A DNA stretch of 64,000 nt from Epiperipatus broadwayi. Taxonomy: Eukaryota; Onychophora; Udeonychophora; Euonychophora; Peripatidae. This document shows, in pieces, positions 45,637 through 56,697 of this stretch (the first letter of the stretch is position 1; each line of letters starts with the position of its first letter). The DNA is taken from positions 2,789,097 through 2,853,096 of the forward strand of contig JAQFVV010000151.1 of assembly GCA_028023455.1 (NCBI GenBank), given 5' to 3'. The position numbers were made by a program, and so were the translations under genes. The notes below the pieces were generated by a model that was not told where the DNA came from, ran no database searches, and worked only from the letters and a program-made list of their open reading frames with translations.

Positions 45637-45742
45637 GTCAAGCATTGGTGGCCGAGTGGTCAGCTCAGCTGCCTTCCAAGTAGTTATCCCGGGTTTGTGG
45701 GTTCACTTCCCGGCCGATGCTTTGACATATAAGGAAAAAAAA
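45637..45742 (+). mobile_element. tRNA-Gly(TCC)-derived short SINE
   Basis: It runs from GTCAAGCATTGGTGGCCGAG to CCGATGCTTTGACATATAAG with an A10 tail. The anticodon loop is CTTCCAA (TCC), as in tRNA-Gly, but the variable region carries an extra TTTGTGG before the B box, bridging the short- and long-variable-region subfamilies. The first and last twelve bases pair almost perfectly. A short ATTTGA/ATTTTGA repeat may be the target duplication. Confidence 0.88.
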
Positions 45743-45749
45743 AATTTTG

Positions 45750-46635
45750 ATTATATACAACAAAATTCTTTAATAATAAATTATAATGGTGTATTATCTC
45801 AAATCAATTTTTATTTACCTAATTTTTAATTAATATGTTTGTACATATAAAAATTTTAATTTTCCCCAGGAAAAAATAAATCATTCTAAATATACAGAAT
45901 ATTGGCAAAAAAAAAAAGTATTCATTTACATTATTAAAATTACTGCAATCAATTATACATTGTATTTATAATAAAAAAATGGTGGTCTTTAATATATATA
46001 TTTTTAAATTAACAGCATTGCAAAAAAAAAAAAAATTTAATTATAAAATCAAAAAACATTAATGACAGAATATACAGTGAACCAAAAATAAATTTCATAA
46101 TGTACATTGTTAACAATTTTTTTTATATATACTTCATTAAAATTTACGTATTGTGATTGGACAGAATATCAAAATGGCAGCTGTTAATTATCATTAAAAA
46201 CAAACCACAGCAACTGAAATGCTTTTATGATACAATTTGTTTACATATAGGATTAGTACTTGTTAATCTTTTTATATGGCTTTCTAAGCTTTGCATGCAT
46301 GTTTTCACTTCCATTCATTTCTCAAAACTGCTATTCAGATGGGGAGGGCTTATCTTTTTTTTTATTCCACGCGGTCACTTTTTCACATTAAAAACATTCT
46401 TGTTATAGTTTTTGATAGAAGTAATAAAATCACTGAAAATTCTACATTTCTAGTTTTTATAATATAAATCAGTTCAGAGCCTTGGTTTGAGACATCTTAC
46501 TGCATTGATTTCTTGATTGAGGTCAAATAAATTATTTGTTTTATTATTTTTTCTACTACATACTTTTACAAAATTGCAAAAATTAATTTTACTTCAATTA
46601 ATAAGTAGTAAGGATAAGTTATTTATTTTAATAAC
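45750..46635. other. AT-rich non-coding stretch
   Basis: An 83-codon plus-strand frame (46157-46408) has no recognisable domain. Nothing else is supported. Confidence 0.35.
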
Positions 46636-46770
46636 AAAATAATGTATTAAGCATCACATGATCACTATCTCTTATACTAGCACATAATTGTTTATAATTG
46701 ATTGCTTTGGTTGGCACAGGGTGGCACTACTGTATGGAGAGTTTTGCCTTGTTTATAAAAATAATGTATT
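46636..46770 (+). mobile_element. Short B11 repeat with 13-bp TSD
   Basis: AAAATAATGTATT at 46636-46648 recurs at 46758-46770. The 109-base body joins the left end (GCATCACATGATCACTATCT) directly to the right end (TGGCACTACTGTATGGAGAG, TTTTGCC), so it is an internally deleted copy. Confidence 0.88.
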
Positions 46771-47216
46771 TATTTAAATATTTCACTATAAGGATTTATA
46801 GTGGTAAAATTTTATATTTCTTGTATTGAAAGGTTTTCCTTTTATACATATATTATACACATAATATTTTATGTTACATTTTTTATGTTATTTTGTATGT
46901 TGTAAATATTTGCACTCGAAGCATGTTTTTTATTTTGTAAGTTCAATGACTTCAGCAGCTTAGACTCTCCTGTTCACATGTTCATACACTACATCATCAT
47001 CATCAAGCATTATCAATCCACTGCAGGATTAAAGTCTCTCCAAGTTTAATCCATCTTCTTCTATCTTTAACTTCTTCACATCACCCCTGCATACTTTCTT
47101 ATTTCATCCATCCATCTCACATGCGATCTCTTTCTGGGTCTTTTACAATCTCTTGGCATCCAGTTTAAGATTTCAATTTTCCATCTATTATCATCTCTTT
47201 TAGCAATAAGTCCATC

Positions 47217-49224
47217 TCAACTACACTTCAGTTTTTTAATTTTTTCAATGAGGTCACTAACACCTGTTTGTTCTCTTACCCATATATTGCACTTTTGATC
47301 TCTTCTTGTTACTCCCAACATGCATTTCTCCATACTTCTTTGAGTGGTCTGAAGTCTCTGTATTGCTCTTTTATTAAGTGTCCAAGTCTCAGATCCATAA
47401 GTAAGAACTGGTAAAACACATTTATTAAAAACCTTCCTTTTCAAACACATAGGCATATTTCCTTTTAGTATCAAGTTATTTCTACCAAAAGCACTCCAAC
47501 CAAGTTTAATTCTATGATTAATTTCATCCATTATGTTTCCATCTGTATTAATAATCTGACCAAGGTATTTGTAACTGTTAACTTCTTCTAACTCATCATA
47601 ATCAATCTTTATTTTCATATTTTGAGAAAATCCATTAAACATTACTTTAGTCTTTATAACATTTTCATCTGATAACTCCTGCAACATTTCCTGCAGCTCT
47701 AAAGCATTATTTGCAAAAACAACTACATCATCTGCAAAATCTAAATGACTTAAATAATCTCCATTTACTTTCACTCCTTTAGCTTCCCATTTTAATCCAC
47801 AAAATACTTCTTGCAGCACTGCTGTAAAAAGTTTTGGAGATATGGAGTCACCCTGTCTTACACCCTTCTCAATGTTGACTTTCCCAATATCATTATGTAA
47901 TCTAATTGTTGCTGTTGCATTTTTATAAATATTCTTTAAAATATGACAATATCCTGGATCTATACCTTGATGATCCAATGCTTTAATCACTGAAGAAATG
48001 TTTATAGAATCAAATGCCTTTTCATAATCTACAAATCCAAAGCATAATGGCAACTCATATTCATTTGTCCTTTCTATAACTTCTCTCAATACCTGGATAT
48101 GATCTACTGTACTAAAACCACTTTTAAATCCAGCTTGTTCTCTTGGTTGGTGGAAATCCAATGTTCTCTGTAGACGAGTTGTAATTATCTTGGTAAAATT
48201 TTTGTATAAAACTGATAAAAGACTGATAGGTCTATAATTTCTAATATCTTCTTTATCACCTTTTTTAAATATTATTATTAATACTGCATTCTTCCAATTG
48301 TCTGGTACATTTTTATCATTTAGACATTTGGTACATAACTTTGCTAAAAAAGTTCTATTTTTTCACCTGCTTCTTTTAATATATCAATTATAATTCCATC
48401 ATTACCTGTAGCCTTTCCTTTCTTCATACATTTAATTGTATGTCTCATTTCTTCATTTAAAATTCTGGGCAATTCGGAAGATGTAATAGATATAGGACAT
48501 ATAATTCTTGATAAAAGTCTTCTACCCATTTCATGATGTCATCTCTCTTTTTAGTAATAATTCCATCTTTTTTTCTTATTGCAGATATAAATTTCCTACC
48601 AATACCAAAATGTTGTTTTACATTCTTGAGACTTTTATTCTCTTCTACAGCTTTCCTTGCTAGTTCACAGTTATACTTTCTTATATCATTTTCAACTCTT
48701 TTCCGCACCATTTTACAAAATTTGAGATATTCAATCCTTTTTAATGCATCATTTTTGTATATCTTCATATTCCTTCTTTTCTTCATAAATTCTCTAGTCT
48801 CAGTAGAAATTTTATTGGTCAATTGCTGCTTTTTTCTACCAGCTATCTTTGTTGCAGTTTTTAAAAGTGTATCAGTTATTTTCATATTAATTTCATTCAA
48901 ATCTGAATCATGTTCAAAATCTACTAATACTTGAAACCGATTTGTAAGTTCTAATTTAAATTCATTAGAATGTTTCTGAAGATTAGAAATATCAACTGTA
49001 AATATTGTTTTTCTTAATAATTTTTGTCTCTCTAGTTTTGCATTAACATGTATCTTACATCTTACTAATCGATGATCACTTCCTGTGTTAAATTTATTAA
49101 GAACATTACAATCTTGAAATATGTATTTTCTGTTAGTCAAAATATAATCCAATTCTGCTGTACCTTCATTTGGATGCTTCCATGTCCATTTCCTTTTAAC
49201 ATTTTTCTCAAAAAAAGAATTCAT
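47217..49224 (-). pseudogene. RTE LINE reverse transcriptase, broken into frames
   Basis: 49224-48457 holds the SDHRLVR end of the endonuclease and a basic linker. 48529-48344 holds KGKATGNDGIIIDILK, the first RT block. About 48340-48162 holds KKGDKEDIRNYRPISLLS. 48161-47217 holds GFVDYEKAFDS (motif A), KGVRQGDSISPKLF (motif B), LDFADDVVVF (motif C with FADD intact) and the thumb with YGSETWTL. The start of the last frame is not real; it is continuous with the preceding frame after a shift. Catalytic aspartates are kept, so decay is recent. Confidence 0.9.
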
Positions 49225-49835
49225 AATATAAAGTTTTTTTTTTCTGCAAACTCCACAAGTCTATGTCCTCTCTCATTTCTATTACCATAACCAAAATTAC
49301 CTACAGCACTTTCATCTTTCATTTGTTTACCAATTCTAGCATTAAAGTCTCCCATAACAATTTTAAAATGTTGTTTACTCTGATCAAAAGCCTTTTGTAC
49401 ATCCATATAAAAATCTTCTACTACTTCATCACTATGAGAACTTGTTGGGGCATAAACCTGAATTATCTGCATTTGGTATCTGCTATTAAGTTGTATAACT
49501 AATCTTGCCACTCTGTCCGATACACCATCAATCTCCACAATGTTGTTCTTCCACTTTTTATTTATAATGAATCCTACTCCACTTGTATTTCCAATATTTG
49601 TGCCTTTATAATAGAGTACATGTCCACTTTTTAAATCAATTGTCTCTTCACCTTTTCTTCTAACTTCACAAAGTCCAATAATGTCCCATTTAATATAAGA
49701 CAGTTCTTCTAATTCTTGCAATCTTCCTTCACTTGAAAGTGATCTGCAGTTGTAAGTACCTAAATAAAAAGTTGTCATCAAATGGCAGCCTGGGTCTGCA
49801 ATTTGGCCACCAACCACTGCTTTAGTTGGTGACAT
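49221..49835 (-). pseudogene. RTE LINE APE-type endonuclease domain
   Basis: Residues in order: GTYNCRSL (catalytic Asn), DIIGLCEVRRKGE (catalytic Glu), VYAPTSSHSD, KIVMGDFNARIG (Asp and Asn). The final SDHRLVRCK block, which holds the catalytic Ser-Asp-His, is in the next frame (48457-49224), joined by a frameshift in an A/T run near 49221. All the residues needed for nicking target DNA are thus still visible, but in two frames. It is similar in style to proteins annotated as craniofacial development protein 2-like in arthropod genomes, which are LINE endonucleases. Confidence 0.88.
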
Positions 49836-50214
49836 TACAGCCTCCTGGGAATAAGGGCCATGATTTATTTTTGTCTGTCATAATTGTATATATTTATTGG
49901 AAAAATATTTATCATTTACACAAACATTCATTCTGCCTTATCAGGTAACTGAGAAGAAAGACCATGGTGTTTCTTGATCTTAAACTCAGAAGTAAAAAGC
50001 CAATAAACTTGCCATGCTGGATAATGCATGCTGGTGAGCAGCCTATCCATGTTCGTATACTATATAAATAATCACATAGTAATAACAGCTGCAATGACAA
50101 TGTATGGAGTGGATATTAGGAATTTGCCCTGCTCGATTCCTTTAAGGCCTCCATAAGGAATCAAAGGGTCTCCTTTCAGTTAATAGCAAACTCCTTTCTG
50201 AATGACTTAGGTAT

Positions 50215-51080
50215 AATGATATATATATTTTAATGTTGATTTTATATGTATGTATGTCACAAAGGTTTTTGATAAAAGTATTTTATTTGTATAATTAGGA
50301 TTTCTATTATAATCGGATGAAAGTAAATATTTTATTTTATATACTTTATATGACACAGAATTCTTTTTTTTTTTCTTATTTTATATAAAATTGTTAGAAT
50401 TTATTTGTATATTTTACATAGATTATATATATACTATTATTAGGATTTTTAATTTTTATGATGAAAGATGTTAGATTTTATGCTTTATAAAGATTAGATT
50501 GCTGGGACAATATTTCCATTTGTTAATTAAAAATTAGACTAGTCACTGACTGCTAATGAGAGCATAATTGGAGAGAGTTTTGATTATGCTAATTTAAATT
50601 GCAAATCATCTACTTTGACAACTGATGACAAGATTATTAAAGAAGTTTTGAATATGAAAAAGGAAAATAGTGGTAATGAGAAAAAGGATGATAATATTTA
50701 TAATTCTAGATCTTGGCATTCAATAGATATGCAAAACATTTACCACTACTTTCACCATTCCTTTTTACCAAAAGCTCTGTTAGCATATCCATATAGACAA
50801 AGATACTGAAATATTTTGATTTGAATTTGATGATTTATTATTACAACAAAAATTGCAATGGGAACAATTAGTTCCGATCAGCTTCTACAAACATGCATAC
50901 GAAAAAGTGACCAGACATAATAACTAGAATTCCATGTCTGTAAATGGGTTGAGGTTGCTTTTCATGATAATGATATCACAAGGCATAATCAAAATGTCAC
51001 ATCAGGAATTGGACATGGTCAAAAAAATTTTCATTTTTCTGATAATGAAAATTTCATTGAAAATGATCAGCCATAGTTAA
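50215..51080. other. AT-rich stretch with unplaced transposase-like scraps
   Basis: The plus-strand frame 50615-50809 (64 codons) has TTDDKIIKEVL, faintly like the acidic C-terminal tail of pogo/Tigger-type transposases, but this is too weak to assign. Confidence 0.3.
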
Positions 51081-51084
51081 TGCA

Positions 51085-51245
51085 TTAAAACTTCTATGAA
51101 ATTGTGAAGTATTTAAGAGATATTCCAAATCAGACTCTTAGTTTGGATGATAATCTGATGCTCTTCAAAAGGTGCCATAACTGGCAAGGATATACTGCTA
51201 AGAAGATGATGTTAAAAGAGGACTATTTTAGGAAAAATAAGTAGC
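51085..51245 (+). pseudogene. Possible piggyBac-like transposase scrap
   Basis: The plus-strand frame after a stop reads NFYEIVKYLRDIPNQ, TLSLDDNLMLFKRCHNW and QGYTAKKMMLK. This resembles the piggyBac block with the second catalytic Asp (LS-D-E/D, then FKGR, then Y-P-KP-K-G-K). Only about 50 residues are present, and the usual FKGR is FKRC, so confidence is limited. Confidence 0.4.
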
Positions 51246-51289
51246 TTTTTTTTCATGTTTCTACAGTAAAATAAAATTATGTTTTCTAG

Positions 51290-51545
51290 CAATAATACAT
51301 CCATTACATGATCAACAATGTCACCTGATCTAAGCTTATGCATTGCTCTTCATTAACAGACTCTTATTCTCTCTACTCTTGTGCCATCTAGTGTAAACTT
51401 TAGTAATCAGTAGATGCCAAATGGCAATGCTTTAAATCTAAGATACAAATCCATGGTTAAAAAATATCAAAATTATTCTTCATTGGTGGAACCATAAAGT
51501 AGAAACTAGTCTGTGATGTTTGAATAGGACAGCACTGAATAAGGA
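51290..51545 (-). repeat. Diverged B11 repeat copy
   Basis: Shared but mutated landmarks include TGTGCCATCTAGTG and AGAAACTAGTCTGTG. Orientation is mixed, suggesting rearrangement or two fragments. Confidence 0.4.
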
Positions 51546-51549
51546 TTTA

Positions 51550-52280
51550 TTAAAAATACTATCTGGTATCTGTTGTTTACTAAAACATACATTAGGCATA
51601 ACAGTAAGGATAATAAAAGAGTTTGCTAATATTAATGTTTTCTAATAGTCGTGATAAACTGCATGGTTCAATGACTAGAAAATGTTTACTTATTAATTTT
51701 TGTTAAATTTTTTTTATTCATCAAGTATTTTGAGTCTAGATTAATCAATTAAATTTTTTACAATAGGAAATCTTATAACTGTTTGCTTCTTGTGAGATTT
51801 TGTATTCGATTTACAAAACATTTTGGAAAATCGAGTTGCTATTTTGAATAAAACTCTAGATGCATTATTTTTAATTAATATTTAATAACATTATACACAA
51901 TGATATTTTTATTTTTAAAATAGTATATGCATATGAATAATTAAATGTTTTTCAAGTTATGTATTTTAAATGAGATGTTATTATTTTAGCTTCAAAGTAT
52001 AATAAGCATAGGATGTTACTGAACTACGTAAATTTCACAGTTTGATTTCAGTTCTTTCCACCAACTATTAAGTTAAAGTATTTTATCGTTACTATTTTTA
52101 AATCAACAAAAACTTCCCTTATATATATATAATTGTATTGCAAAATCTTAAAAATTAATCAATCTAATAACCCCATTTATAAATAATCTATTTATTTTCA
52201 CATAATTTCAATCATTACATCTATATATAACTCAACATCTGATTTAGCACTATTTTATACTGCTTTGTGTATATTTTATT
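51550..52280. other. AT-rich non-coding stretch
   Basis: No exon or repeat family is recognised. Confidence 0.35.
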
Positions 52281-52283
52281 ATT

Positions 52284-52390
52284 ACAAGCATTGGTGGTCG
52301 AGAGGGCAGCAACAGCTGCTTTACAAGCAGTTGTCCCAGGTTAGCGGGTTTGCTTCCCGGCTGATCCTATGACACATGAGAAAAAAAAAT
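52284..52390 (+). mobile_element. tRNA-Gly-derived short SINE
   Basis: The copy starts ACAAGCATTGGTGGTCGAGA, has the TTTACAA anticodon-loop variant, GGTTAGCGGGTTTGCTTCCC and ends CACATGAG plus A9. It is the same subfamily as the one at 23.8 kb. Confidence 0.85.
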
Positions 52391-52394
52391 TGAT

Positions 52395-54280
52395 TTCATT
52401 TCAAGCATTATCTCTATAATACTGTTATCCTTATGAGAAATGTAGTAGGATTGTAGCAAGTATAAAAATATTATATAAACTAATCTTTAAATATTCAACT
52501 TTACTGTGAACTGTGACTTCTCTAGCAATCCTTCAGAAAATTGCAATGAAGTCAATAATCATCAGGCTTACCAGTTACTATGTGGTGAGACTTTGGGTAG
52601 TTCTTCATCATTTTATTCTCTTATTAATAACAGTCCATTTACTGACCAATATTGAAATGATTCACTGAATTGGCTGTCAAATCCCCTAAAAATAAATTAT
52701 GACTTGAAAATTTTTTTGAGTTCATTCTGTTGGGTTGAAACAAAGGTCATAATCATGATGCTATATAATATATACACACACAAATCAAACATTCATTATA
52801 GATTAATTATTGTAATACTAATAAAACAATAAAGTATTAATGATGGTATTAAATATTATTAATAGCTATTCTAAAATGCAAAATTACTTTCAATTATTTG
52901 CATAACCATTTTCAACTGGATACTTTTTTAATTTTGTAGAAGTGAATGACATTATATGATTGCATCCACTATTATTTAACTAATTAATGATTTCTTATAG
53001 TTAGTTGAGAAATAGCTGAAGTAATTTTCCAGTTGGCAATGGTTATGCATATACACCTGGGTCTTGTTTTATGCCGTAGATAGGTTCCTCAGAAAACGCG
53101 CACAAAAGAAATCACACAAAAATAGACTTAACTTACCTTGAAAAATGGGGGTTGTAATTTTCAGAAGTCGCATAAAAGCAAAGCAAGAAGGAAAAATTAC
53201 TTTAAAATTTGCATTAAAAAAATAAGCAAATAAAGTATGACTAATAAAAAATTCAAATATTTGAAAGAAAAAAAATACAAGACAAGCTTTTTTTTTATTA
53301 ACTACAGTATTTAATTTTACATTTTTTCATACATATTTTAATCATTAGTGGTTATTTGGCTATTTGACAATATGTGTTCGTCTGTGAAATGTTAAGAAAT
53401 CAGATTCGTCATGTGACATACAACTAGCGCCACTTTCCGTCTTTAGCTGTACAATTGTTTTTTTTTTGTTTTTATTTTAAAAAAATGATATCGTAATCAA
53501 AACAAAAAAAATATAGATTATCATTAGAAAGATTCTTTTCAGTTTATAAAATCAATAAAATCTTCGTTATTATTTATTTTAAAAATCTAAAAAAATATTT
53601 ATTTCTGTTATAATTAACAAAATACGTTTTAAAAGTTTAAAATTTTTGAATATTTATTGCGATATTTTTATATGTAAATATAAATCTATTATTATTTACT
53701 CATTAATATAAGTAGGTTATTTACATAGAAGCTAAATATTCTAGTTATAGCTTCAGGCCATATTCACATTAGCTGCTAATATAACGTTATATTTTTGAAA
53801 GAAAAAAAAGTATTTCAAGTGAAAATAAGTTATTAATAATTTAAATTTCTTGATATCTAATAAATATAGTGAAATATGAAAGATTTTAAGAAGAAACATG
53901 AATCGCATAACTTCAAAATCGCATTAAAAGTGCTTCTGCATTTTATATTTATTATTTAATATTTTGTTATTATAGTGATACATCTATATTTTATTTGATT
54001 TGCATATACTTTGAATAAATGGTTTTCAGTATTATTATGAAGTATTGATTGGTTAAAGAATGGCAAAAACAATTTTAAAAAACTTCAGATGATTATTTTC
54101 ACTACGCAAAATTTAAAAGTTTTGAGTTGATAATGGCTATACAAATAATTTTAAGTATTTTTGCATTTTATAATGGTTATAAGTTATATTGTTATCACAA
54201 TTAATATTTTGTTTTATTGTTATTATTTTTAAATGTATATATATATTAAACTAAATACACAAAAGCAGGCAACACAACCC
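52395..54280. other. AT-rich stretch with one possible dispersed repeat
   Basis: 53050-53180 (TTTTATGCCGTAGATAGGTT, then GAAAACGCGCACAAAAG and AATCACACAAAAA) has an unusual motif-like texture and ends of similar flavour recur at about 53895-53945 (CGCATAACTTCAAAATCGCA), so a repeat of about 900 bases may be present. No exon is recognised. Confidence 0.35.
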
Positions 54281-54282
54281 AT

Positions 54283-54690
54283 ACCAATAATAATCAACAA
54301 TCTCAATCAGTTGTCAAGGCAACCTCCTTTAAGCAATAAAGGTGGAAATCCACCTTTATATATTGTCTAATATATTTATGTAGATGCTAAGTTTGCAAAT
54401 TGACTGCAAATACTGAAATTATTAATTCAAAGAAGTTTAAGTAAACCACATTAAACTGGTAAATATAATCTGTTCTGAATAGAGATTAACAAATAGTCAA
54501 TTATAACTTTCAAACTGCATTCCAACTGTGTATTATTTAAATAATGAATCTAATAATACCCAAGGCTATATCAGTAAATAATATAAATATATGAAAGCAA
54601 TAAACACTTAACCATATCGATATTGGTATGGTTTAAGTGTTGATTGCTTCTATATATTTACATTATTTATCTACCTAACCTTGGGCATTA
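54283..54690. repeat. Relative of the 43-kb foldback plus a hairpin
   Basis: 54283-54455 matches the left arm of the 42.9-kb foldback (AATCAACAATCTCAATCAGT, TTGTCAAGGCAACCTCC). 54554-54690 is a near-perfect hairpin: AAAGCAATAAACACTTAACC is mirrored by GGTTTAAGTGTTGATTGCTT, and AATACCCAAGG by CCTTGGGCATT. Confidence 0.8.
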
Positions 54691-54699
54691 TCAGCTTTA

Positions 54700-56690
54700 A
54701 TATTAAATTAAGTATCCCAATTTACAATTAAATCTAATCAAAATTAAATTGCAAACTAATATCAATAGTTTCCCTACTAATATGTTCTGATTTAGTAGCT
54801 ACAAAATCATTTTTGTGAGATTTTTTGGTTCTATGATGCTGCTATTACTTTTGGCTTCTTTTAACTATTTTGGTAGTTATCTATAACATTATGTAATATT
54901 TTTTTGCATAAACATCATTTATTGGAATTATTAAAAAAAAGGTGTTATTATCATACAATCCTCTAGAAAATTAGAATGTTAATTTGCATATTAAAAAAGC
55001 CACTAAGTACTACTTTGATGTCAATACACATGGCAATTTCTGATTGGTAGAGCATTTAGTCTGAAGGAATTTTGGGATTTTTTGGGGGGGGGGTAAAAAA
55101 AAGTAATTTTCTGTAATTTATTTACATATTTGAGCTTATTTATGCAATATTTGTAAAAGATTTATTTTAAACCAAAAAAAAACTATATGACTATAATTTT
55201 AAATTTTATTTTGAATTTTAGGACATATTTTTATTCTTTAACAATGACTAAACTAAAATTCATTTCTATTTTTAAAATGGAATTCAAATAAAAAATATTT
55301 TATTCTACAATTTTTAAGACTAAGCAACATTCATACCCATTGTTATAGTTAAGAACTTCTTTCTGTAATTTATTTTCCTATTTTGCAAAGTTTAATATTA
55401 ATTTTTTGAATGTCCCATTAGAAAGTTTACATTGCTAATAAAGAATGCAAAGATTATCAAAATGTGATATAAAAAGTAAATGTAATTGTAAAAGTAAAAT
55501 GCTGCAAATATGGATAAACTTTTCAATAGGGTCATTCAAATAAGGGTAAAGAAGTTAAAACCAAAACATATGAACCTACCGATTTTCACTATTTTTCTGA
55601 CAGCTTTCTTTGTTCTCACTAGATTTAAGCTTTCAACTTTCATTCTGTTATGAAACATTTATTATTTATCAGAATATAATAAATTTGACCTCATTTGATA
55701 GATATTTTTGTTTAGAAATTAAATAAATTTTAAAAAAATCACTTTTGATGTCTAATTATTTTAACAAATATATTTATTCAAAACGTAATCATGTCATCAA
55801 ATTTTAGGTGGAACCAATTCAATTTATAAAACAAATGAAATCTTTCTTGTTTCAAATTTGATTAACAAATCTAAATGAGTTTTTTTTAATAATTACTAAA
55901 TCTATCAAATTATGCTTTAAAAATTTACAATTTTTTATAATTTTTATAATATTGCTAAAATACAATATCAATCAGGTGAATGACCTCATTTTGTAGACAG
56001 ATCTTTTTCCCATGATCATAATCTCTATAGTAATGATATTTAGAAGAAAATATTTTTTTTTATGTAAAAATAAAACATTTCTGTAAAAAATGAATATATA
56101 AATAGACTTAATTTTCATTTTTAATAATTATTACATAATTAGGTTACCAATATAATCATAAACTTTCCAAAAAATGAAGTTTTTACACCACTGTAATATT
56201 TTCTTGATGACCATAATATTTTCTCGAAGTGAACATTGAAGGTTTGAGATATATAATGGGTATCCATCATCGGTGGAGCTTGCGATCATTTGTTGGACCA
56301 CCTCTTGGCTTTCCAAGCCATCTATTGACTTTTTTGTATTTAAAATACTAGAAAATAAATATACATGAATTTTAAAGCTGCAATAACAAAAAGCTTCCCA
56401 AAATTTTCAGCAAAAGGCAAAAAACATAAATTTAAAATTTAAAAAACTTAAGCGCGTATTTTGTACTTTGAAGATAAATAAGGTCAAGTTCCTTAAGGTA
56501 GAACAATTGGTTATGGATTTGTAATTTAATTTTAGTTAGTGATTTAACTATGATTTGTGATATATTGACTAATTCACCTTTTGAAATTTGATATTATAAT
56601 TATTAATAAGGAGACATGACCCTTCTCTTTTTTTCAATATCTAACTCTCAGATAAATATTTATTTCAAATAATTCTTTGTATACAATATA
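54700..56690. other. AT-rich non-coding stretch
   Basis: Only a G-run at 55083-55092 stands out. A 61-codon minus frame at 56131-56316 matches no family I know. Confidence 0.4.
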
Positions 56691-56697
56691 TATATAT

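Larger units (their letters stand above)
46990..50210 (-). mobile_element. Nearly full-length RTE-type LINE, frameshifted
   Basis: It reads on the minus strand: 5' region (about 49840-50210), endonuclease, reverse transcriptase, then a C-terminal tail and a short TGATGATGATG repeat tail at 46993-47005. Tails of short repeats rather than poly(A) are typical of the RTE clade. One ancestral ORF is now broken near 49221, 48500 and 48340 and by a TGA near 47216. A truncated relative with the same 3' end is at 63.3 kb and an older one at 17.1 kb. The 5' end and target duplication are not certain. Confidence 0.88.

Noticed and set aside
48533-49502. Plus-strand open frames over the LINE (48533-48934, 49072-49290, 49263-49502)
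   Set aside because: They are shadows of the minus-strand endonuclease and RT frames and are rich in Phe/Ser/Leu from the antisense of A-rich coding sequence.
50615-50809. Tigger/pogo transposase C-terminus
   Set aside because: Only a short acidic stretch is suggestive; no catalytic region or terminal repeats were found nearby.
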